From assembly GCA_031259095.1 (NCBI GenBank), contig JAIRLW010000365.1:1-10697 (forward strand): DNA of 10,697 bases. The letters run 5' to 3'. The DNA comes from Planctomycetaceae bacterium. GTDB taxonomy: Bacteria; Planctomycetota; Planctomycetia; Pirellulales; Thermoguttaceae. Positions within the stretch are counted from its first letter, which is position 1; every line of letters begins with the position of its first letter. The position numbers and the translations under genes are program-made. Positions 6,333 to 10,697 of this stretch are shown piece by piece. The notes beneath the pieces are model-generated. The model did no database searches. It worked only from the letters and a program-made list of their open reading frames with translations, and had not been told where the DNA came from.

Positions 6333-7537
6333 ATGTCGATGTTCTTATTGTTGGAGCCGGTACGTCAGGGCTTGTTGCCGGAATTGCATCGGCAAAAAAT
6401 TATCGCGGAACTGTTTGTGTATTGGAACGGAATCCCGAACCGGGTTGTAAATTTTTGCTTTCCGGTTCGGGACAATGCAATGTAACGCATGGCGGATCAA
6501 TAACCGATTTCCTGAATCATTACGGTGATACAAAAAAAGCCCGATTTGTTCAACCGGCTCTGTTGGCTTTCGACAATATTGCGGTTACAGAATTTTTTGA
6601 ACAGCGCGGTGTTCCGATTCTGGAACGTGAAGACGGTAAAATTTTTCCGAAATCGCTGAAATCGGAAGATTTATTGAAAGTTCTTGTTGCCGAATTAAGA
6701 AAGCAGGGCGGCATACTTCAAACGGAGACTGTCGTTGAAAACATTACGAAAACAGATAATGGTTTTCTTCTTGCGACGAATCGCGGTGAATTTTGTACAA
6801 AAAAATTGATTCTTGCGACCGGCGGACAATCGTATCCATCAACGGGTTCTCGTGGTGATGGTTTTAGGTTTGCGGAACGGTTGGGGCATCATCTTATTGA
6901 GCCGAAACCGGTGTTGACGCCAGTAATTGTACGAAATTATCCTTTTGCCGGTTTATCGGGTATTTCCTTTTGGTCGTCGAAGATTGAAGTTTACCGTAAC
7001 GGAAAGCGGTTAAAGTCGGGGCGGGGCGATATTCTTCTAACGCATCGGGGATTGTCAGGACCCGGAATTCTTGATTTGAGCCGTGATATAGAACCGGACG
7101 ATGAACTTCGTATTTCAATAATTAAACCGGAAGAGTTTACACCTGAGGTGTTTACAGGTAAGAAAACATTGAAAAATGCGTTACAACGGTTTGATATTGC
7201 GGAACGTTTTTTGGTACAAATTCTTGACTCGTTTCATATTGCGCCGGATCAACCGGCAACGGAAACGAATCGGGAAACACGAAAGAAAATTGAATTAGCA
7301 TTGACGTGTTATCCGTTTATTGTTGAAAGATTGGGTGGTTGGAACGAAGCGATGGCAACCGGCGGCGGTGTGGTATTGGACGAGGTGAACCGAAAAACAA
7401 TGGAATCACGAATTGTTCCCGATTTATATTTTTGCGGTGAATTGCTTGATATTGACGGCAACACCGGAGGTTACAATATCCAGTTTGCACTCTCCTCCGG
7501 TTTTCTGGCAGGAAATTCGTTGCAACATCATTCGTAA
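6329..7537 (+). CDS. HI0933/BaiN/YhiN-family NAD(P)/FAD-dependent flavoprotein
   Basis: 402 aa, full length for the HI0933 flavoprotein family, which includes BaiN of bile-acid-transforming clostridia and E. coli YhiN; the substrate in most bacteria is unknown. FAD-binding Rossmann motif VGAGTSG (8-14) with E33 at the end of strand 2. Family signatures follow: KFLLSGSGQCNVTH (41-54), GKIFPKS (103-109), ILATGGQSYPSTGSRGDGF (161-179), LLTHRGLSGPGIL (236-248), ATGGGV (343-348), and the C-terminal FAD-contact block DLYFCGELLDIDGNTGGYN (365-383). No signal peptide, so cytoplasmic. The start is a GTG at 6329 inside GTGA, overlapping the preceding stop, which suggests translational coupling. The ATG at 6333 is out of frame. 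No functional link to the upstream secreted protein is evident beyond co-transcription. Confidence 0.93.
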   Translation: MNVDVLIVGAGTSGLVAGIASAKNYRGTVCVLERNPEPGCKFLLSGSGQCNVTHGGSITDFLNHYGDTKKARFVQPALLAFDNIAVTEFFEQRGVPILEREDGKIFPKSLKSEDLLKVLVAELRKQGGILQTETVVENITKTDNGFLLATNRGEFCTKKLILATGGQSYPSTGSRGDGFRFAERLGHHLIEPKPVLTPVIVRNYPFAGLSGISFWSSKIEVYRNGKRLKSGRGDILLTHRGLSGPGILDLSRDIEPDDELRISIIKPEEFTPEVFTGKKTLKNALQRFDIAERFLVQILDSFHIAPDQPATETNRETRKKIELALTCYPFIVERLGGWNEAMATGGGVVLDEVNRKTMESRIVPDLYFCGELLDIDGNTGGYNIQFALSSGFLAGNSLQHHS

Positions 7538-7548
7538 AAAAATTCTGT

Positions 7549-7568
7549 AATTTTTAGAAGTTTCCTGT
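7549..7568 (+). repeat. Possible solitary end of the MITE-like element
   Basis: AATTTTTAGAAGTTTCCTGT just after the flavoprotein stop closely matches the right terminus of copy 1 (AATTTTTAGAGGTTTCCTAT, 259-278), 17-18 of 20 positions by eye. No hairpin core or opposite end lies nearby, so it may be a remnant or a chance AT-rich match. Confidence 0.3.
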
Positions 7569-7584
7569 CAGGCGTCCGGCATTG

Positions 7585-7634
7585 AATCCTACAATATTGT
7601 ATTTGTCTGATCGGTTTTACAATGTTGTAGGATT
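7585..7634. promoter_or_regulatory. Long inverted repeat carrying two TACAATRTTGTA dyads
   Basis: AATCCTACAATATTGTA (7585-7601) is repeated inverted as TACAATGTTGTAGGATT (7618-7634), one mismatch in 17, loop 16. Each arm is itself a dyad: TACAATATTGTA (7590-7601, perfect) and TACAATGTTGTA (7618-7629). The right arm runs into a T6 tract (7633-7638), so it could be the intrinsic terminator of the flavoprotein transcript. Equally, two dyads 28 bp apart, about 90-130 bp upstream of a sigma-54 promoter, fit an operator or enhancer pair. I found no canonical NifA site TGT-N10-ACA between 7560 and 7720. Confidence 0.55.
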
Positions 7635-7720
7635 TTTTGGATTGGCAGAAATTGTTGCCGAATCTTAATTTTTACAACAGACACGCTTCAATGACGCTTA
7701 ATGTTCAACAATTTTCTTGT

Positions 7721-7735
7721 TGGCATAAATTTTGC
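7721..7735 (+). promoter_or_regulatory. Sigma-54 (RpoN) -24/-12 promoter for nifB
   Basis: TGGCATAAATTTTGC has the GG and GC elements at the exact spacing of the consensus TGGCAC-N5-TTGC, with a single change (C to T) in the -24 box. Placing the C at -12 predicts transcription near 7747, giving a ~33-base leader before the ATG at 7780. Nitrogen-fixation genes are classically RpoN-dependent, so the site agrees with the downstream gene. Confidence 0.75.
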
Positions 7736-7779
7736 GTGATAGTAAGCGGTTCTTTTTTTTCCAATCCGATAAAACCGTT

Positions 7780-9051
7780 ATGTTTGAAAATCATCCTTGT
7801 TTCAATGAGTCGGCACGGCATCAGACGGGCAGAGTTCATTTGCCGGTTGCTGCGAAGTGTAATATCCAATGCAATTATTGCAATAGGAAATATGATTGCG
7901 CTAACGAAAGCCGACCCGGTGTTACGAGTGTCGTGTTAAATCCGGCACAAGCACTGAGTTATCTTGACGCGGTGCTGAAAGAAGTCAAAAATATTGCGGT
8001 TGTTGGTATTGCCGGACCGGGCGATCCTTTGGCCAATCCCGATGAAACCGTTCGAACTCTGGAACTGGCTCATCAAAAATATCCTGACAAAATTCTTTGT
8101 CTCGCTACCAACGGATTAGGATTAGCGGAGTATGTTGACAAAATTTCATCGCTGAATATTTCCCATGTTACTGTTACAATGAACGCGGTCGATCCTGAAA
8201 TTAGCGCACAAATTTATGCGTGGTTTCGTTTTGGTTCTCGCGTTTATCGTGGAGTTGAAGGAGCGAAAATTCTGTTGGAACGTCAAACCGAAGGAATCAG
8301 GAAATTGAAATCGTACGGAATGATTGTCAAAATCAACACGGTTGTCATACCGGGAATCAATGACCATCACGCGGTTGCAGTTGCCCGATATTGTCGAGAA
8401 CTTGGTGCGGATGTACAAAATTGTATTCCGTTGATGCATATTGAAGGAACCGTTTTTGAAAAACGTACTGTTCCGGCAACAGAGGAGATGACGGAATTAC
8501 GTAAAAAAGCGAAACAATATCTTCCTCAGATGTTACATTGTACCCGATGCCGTTCCGACGCGGCGGGAATGCTTGGCGGTGATAACAGTTACGCAATTAA
8601 TCGTTTACTGCGGGAAGCCGCGATTATTAAGCCGACAACGGAACGTCCTTATGTTGCGGTTGCTTCGCGGGAAGGGTTATTTGTCAACGGTCATCTTGGT
8701 GAAGCGTTGAGTTTATGCGTTTTCGGTAAGAAAGAGAACAAAATTGTTTTGTTGGAACAACGCGCCACACCGATTCCGGGTTCCGGCGATACTCGTTGGC
8801 GACAACTCGCGGAGAAATTTCAGGATTGTACGGCAATTCTTGTCAACGGTTGCGGGCAACATCCGCAACGTATTCTTGAGGAAAACGGATTACGAGTTCT
8901 CACGTTGGAGGGACTAATTTCGGAATCGGTGCCGTCCATTTTTGCGGGCAAGGAATTATCGAAAATCCTAATGCATACCTCTGGAGTTTGCGGGGCAGGG
9001 CAACATTGTAAAAATAAAAGTAACAATAACGGTTGTCGCGGAAGCGGATAA
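7780..9051 (+). CDS. nifB: NifB, nitrogenase FeMo-cofactor biosynthesis radical SAM protein with NifX-like domain
   Basis: NifB converts Fe-S clusters into NifB-co, the [8Fe-9S-C] core of the nitrogenase cofactor, by SAM radical chemistry in the cytoplasm. It has 423 aa. HPCF (5-8) is the conserved N-terminal HPC; the SAM cluster motif is C27-x3-C31-x2-C34 within CNIQCNYCNRKYDCANESRP (27-46); AGPGDPLAN (78-86) follows. HCTRCRSDAAGMLG (253-266) carries the CxxC used for auxiliary cluster binding. From about 289 a NifX/NafY-type cofactor-binding domain begins (RPYVAVASREGLFVNGHLGEA), followed by LVNGCGQHP and ending near 396. A Cys-containing tail (CGAGQHC, 404-410; GC 418-419) closes it. The ATG at 7780 gives the family N-terminus; the in-frame TTG at 7732 lies inside the sigma-54 -12 box and cannot be the start of that transcript. 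No strong SD. No other nif gene is in the window. Confidence 0.96.
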   Translation: MFENHPCFNESARHQTGRVHLPVAAKCNIQCNYCNRKYDCANESRPGVTSVVLNPAQALSYLDAVLKEVKNIAVVGIAGPGDPLANPDETVRTLELAHQKYPDKILCLATNGLGLAEYVDKISSLNISHVTVTMNAVDPEISAQIYAWFRFGSRVYRGVEGAKILLERQTEGIRKLKSYGMIVKINTVVIPGINDHHAVAVARYCRELGADVQNCIPLMHIEGTVFEKRTVPATEEMTELRKKAKQYLPQMLHCTRCRSDAAGMLGGDNSYAINRLLREAAIIKPTTERPYVAVASREGLFVNGHLGEALSLCVFGKKENKIVLLEQRATPIPGSGDTRWRQLAEKFQDCTAILVNGCGQHPQRILEENGLRVLTLEGLISESVPSIFAGKELSKILMHTSGVCGAGQHCKNKSNNNGCRGSG

Positions 9052-9062
9052 ATAAATTGTGT

Positions 9063-9248
9063 CTATTCAGTGATGAATTTTTTCCCGTCCCGTTAGGGAC
9101 GATATATTGGTAGAAAAAATGTTATCAACGATAAGCCGTGTCCCGTTAGGGACACTACTGGGTAAAAAATTGGTAAAATTCGTATTGGTCATTAATTTTA
9201 GCCAACATTTCGTCCCTACGGGACGAAAAAAATTTCACTACTGAATAG
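9063..9248. repeat. REP/BIME-like composite element after nifB
   Basis: Outer ends CTATTCAGT (9063-9071) and ACTGAATAG (9240-9248) are perfect inverted repeats, each leading through a T- or A-rich stretch into a palindrome. Three REP-like palindromes lie inside: CGTCCCGTTAGGGACG (9086-9101), GTGTCCCGTTAGGGACAC (9138-9155) and CGTCCCTACGGGACG (9211-9225). The first two are followed by related tails (ATTGGTAGAAAA, CTGGGTAAAAA); the last has the inverted tail TTTTAGCCAA. The arrangement is that of REP clusters mobilised by RAYT transposases, none of which is present here. The first palindrome could also end nifB transcription. Confidence 0.65.
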
Positions 9249-9362
9249 ATCCCTTTTTTAATAAGGTTGGTCTATGTTGTATCTTTGGGCTGCTGAGGTT
9301 GTTTTGTAAAAAAAATTAGGTTGGAAATAAGGTTTGTTGAAATAAGAAACCGGAAATTCCGT

Positions 9363-10367
9363 TTATTCACCGGCAATAATTTTGTCAAGGATCCCGCTGT
9401 ATTTGGCATCGTCGTAATCGTTTTCCTCAATACTCATCCAACCGTTATAACGGACGTCGGACAATGTTTTTCGTACCAATTTCCAGTCAATCGACGCTTG
9501 ATCAATAGGGGTCCAATCACCAGGACCGCCGCCGAGTTTGCCTTTCACTTCCTTGACCTTAAACCCTTTAATATGAAGTTTGACAATCGAATTGCCGAGT
9601 TCCTTGATCCATTCTTCACATCGGGCATACTTGGTGTGATTGCCAAGATCAAAATAACAACCCACCCACGGATGATTAAAATAGTTACAAAATGCGGCAA
9701 AAAATTTCGGGGTACACCAAAGATTATTCCACACATTTTCAATCGCAATACGGACTCCTTCCTGTGCCGCAATCGGAATAAGCGATTCCACCGCACGAAT
9801 CGAGGACTCTGTTGCAAGATTTTGTGCCGCAATGTAATCCGCATAAGGAGTATTGTCGCCTTCCGCAACCGTTTTGACTTTCAATGTTTCCGAATCGAAA
9901 TCAATATCAAAGTCCCACGCTTCCGGCATTTTCATACCGCCGACACGGCACGGAACCAATAAAACCGTATCCGCACCGTAAGCCGAAGCCGCACGAAGTG
10001 CGGTTTTCACCGATTCAATATCCGACTCATATTTTGACGGATCATTGAAATTCGCCCAACCTCGCATTACAGAATGGATTCGTAAATCGTATTTTTCAAC
10101 AAGTTGCCGACTCTTCCGTGCCTCAGCAGGCGAAATTTTCCAGTTGGTAACCTCCATTCCCGCAAAACCGGCTGCTTTCCATTTTTCGCAAATTTCATCG
10201 GTTGGCGTACCGGTAAGCCGAGCCTTGTAGATTTCCGAAGGAAATGGAGTGGCGGTTGAAGCAGAATTTTGCGCTACAGAAAAGTGGTTCTCCGAAAGCA
10301 AACCCGCAGAAGTTACCGCCGCAGCGGTCATACCCAAAAAACAACGGCGTGATAATAAATTTGTCAT
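9363..10367 (-). CDS. Tat-exported sugar phosphate isomerase/epimerase-like TIM-barrel protein
   Basis: 334 aa. The N-terminus MTNLLSRRCFLGMTAAAVTSAGLL is a twin-arginine signal (SRRCFL, 6-11), so the protein is probably exported folded to the periplasm. The rest is a xylose-isomerase-like TIM barrel (AP_endonuc_2 type): GFAGMEVTNW (67-76), then the metal-binding candidates E210 (IAIENVWN), D240 and H244 (CYFDLGNH), H265 (VKLHIKGF) and E314/E315 (MSIEEN). Planctomycetes carry many such exported paralogs, thought to act in carbohydrate catabolism; the substrate is unknown. The frame is open further upstream, but the start at 10367 places the Tat motif correctly and the added residues look non-coding. 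Just after the stop, CGGAAATTCCG (9351-9361) is a small dyad that could be a weak terminator on this strand. Confidence 0.9.
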   Translation of the reverse strand: MTNLLSRRCFLGMTAAAVTSAGLLSENHFSVAQNSASTATPFPSEIYKARLTGTPTDEICEKWKAAGFAGMEVTNWKISPAEARKSRQLVEKYDLRIHSVMRGWANFNDPSKYESDIESVKTALRAASAYGADTVLLVPCRVGGMKMPEAWDFDIDFDSETLKVKTVAEGDNTPYADYIAAQNLATESSIRAVESLIPIAAQEGVRIAIENVWNNLWCTPKFFAAFCNYFNHPWVGCYFDLGNHTKYARCEEWIKELGNSIVKLHIKGFKVKEVKGKLGGGPGDWTPIDQASIDWKLVRKTLSDVRYNGWMSIEENDYDDAKYSGILDKIIAGE

Positions 10368-10507
10368 AGCATTGTAAAAAATTAAAAATGTTTCAAAATA
10401 TTCGCAAAACAGAAAATTATGTCGGTAAATGTTAATAACACAACAAAATTTCCGATCACCAAAAATCATTCTAACATCTCCAAACAACAAAACATACCCT
10501 CCAATCG

Positions 10508-10560
10508 TTTTTTAGGCAAAATTTTTTTTAATCGATCAAAAAAATTGCCTTTTCCTAAAA
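10508..10560. repeat. AT-rich hairpin
   Basis: TTTTTAGGCAA followed by a T-run pairs with an A-run and TTGCC(TTTT)CCTAAAA around a TAATCGATC loop. The stem has a small bulge. It lies about 145 bases upstream of the isomerase start and may terminate a gene beyond the right edge or be a repeat remnant. The stretch 10368-10697 holds no credible gene. Confidence 0.35.
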
Positions 10561-10581
10561 CCCAAAAATCATTCGCCTCCC

Positions 10582-10629
10582 TTTGTCCTTTTGTCCCTAC
10601 CGTTCCTACCGTCCCTATCGTCCCTACTC
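10582..10629. repeat. Tandem 9-bp GTCCCTAnn array
   Basis: In-phase nonamers TTTGTCCTT, TTGTCCCTA, CCGTTCCTA, CCGTCCCTA, TCGTCCCTA: the same unit as the MITE-like hairpins and the 1204-1275 tract, here in one orientation only. A frame through it would read as a V-P-T repeat, but nothing suggests it is translated. The complement carries GGGA tracts at 9-bp period. Confidence 0.6.
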
Positions 10630-10697
10630 CAAATTGAGACTATTGAGCAAAATCCTATGATAAAAATTTTGTCAATTTTGGGAACTCTTGCAGAAGT

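Noticed and set aside
7560..7720. NifA upstream activator site TGT-N10-ACA
   Set aside because: The TGT and ACA triplets here occur only at other spacings (for example N12 at 7604-7621), so no canonical site is claimed.
7732..7779. Upstream TTG start for nifB giving 16 extra residues
   Set aside because: The TTG lies in the sigma-54 -12 box, the extra residues (many Phe) do not fit the family, and ATG 7780 gives the conserved HPC N-terminus.
9086..9225. Repeated GTCCCGTTAGGGAC units as a CRISPR array
   Set aside because: Only three units, one inverted, short palindromic repeats, unequal spacing and no cas genes; REP-like organisation fits better.
9321..9962. A 213-residue plus-strand frame opposite the isomerase gene
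   Set aside because: It is antisense to a gene with clear family motifs; its composition is that of a shadow frame.
10368..10490. Longer N-terminus for the isomerase
   Set aside because: It would bury the twin-arginine signal 40 residues inside and is compositionally unlike coding sequence.

Overview
The window looks like an accessory, AT-rich stretch of a Planctomycetota chromosome, probably an anaerobic or gut-type lineage. Four things point there: a secreted protein with the LSPWLSLF...LDNY...P-Q layout and a C-terminal G-F-x-Y-x-HYY motif; a polysaccharide-export (Wza-like) family present in two diverged copies; a sugar phosphate isomerase/epimerase with a twin-arginine signal; and mostly weak Shine-Dalgarno sequences. 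The taxonomic call is inferred from protein style, not from a marker gene.

Left part (1-2560): a short-chain dehydrogenase/reductase (330-1124, +) converges on a two-domain GYF_2-like + PH-like protein (1316-1897, -). This block is bracketed by two inverted copies (91-277 and 2362-2556) of a MITE-like element with terminal inverted repeats. The core of each copy is a ~37-bp-stem hairpin made of 9-bp units of the form GTCCCTnnn. Degenerate runs of the same nonamer also occur alone at 1204-1275 and 10582-10629. A set of hairpins at 1981-2115 may be a structured RNA on the minus strand.

Middle part (2560-7540): a lipoprotein-type polysaccharide export gene (2903-4054), an octamer GATC array, a 5'-truncated Rpn/PD-(D/E)XK transposase-like remnant (4111-4461), and then a chimeric gene (4573-5772). 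The promoter, RBS, signal peptide and first ~73 codons of the chimera copy the next gene (5901-6332), while the rest copies the export gene at 2903. The secreted-protein gene overlaps by 4 bp (GTGA) a HI0933/BaiN/YhiN-family flavoprotein (6329-7537).

Right part (7540-10697): nifB (7780-9051), the radical-SAM FeMo-cofactor enzyme with a fused NifX-like domain, is preceded by a well-matched sigma-54 -24/-12 promoter and, further upstream, by a pair of TACAATRTTGTA dyads that together form a long inverted repeat. A REP/BIME-like element of ~186 bp follows (9063-9248). The Tat-exported isomerase/epimerase is next (9363-10367, -), and the window ends in AT-rich DNA with a hairpin and another GTCCCTA nonamer array.

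Only nifB here implies a specific physiology (nitrogenase cofactor biosynthesis). The other nif genes are not in the window. I found no rRNA, tRNA, CRISPR array or complete insertion sequence.
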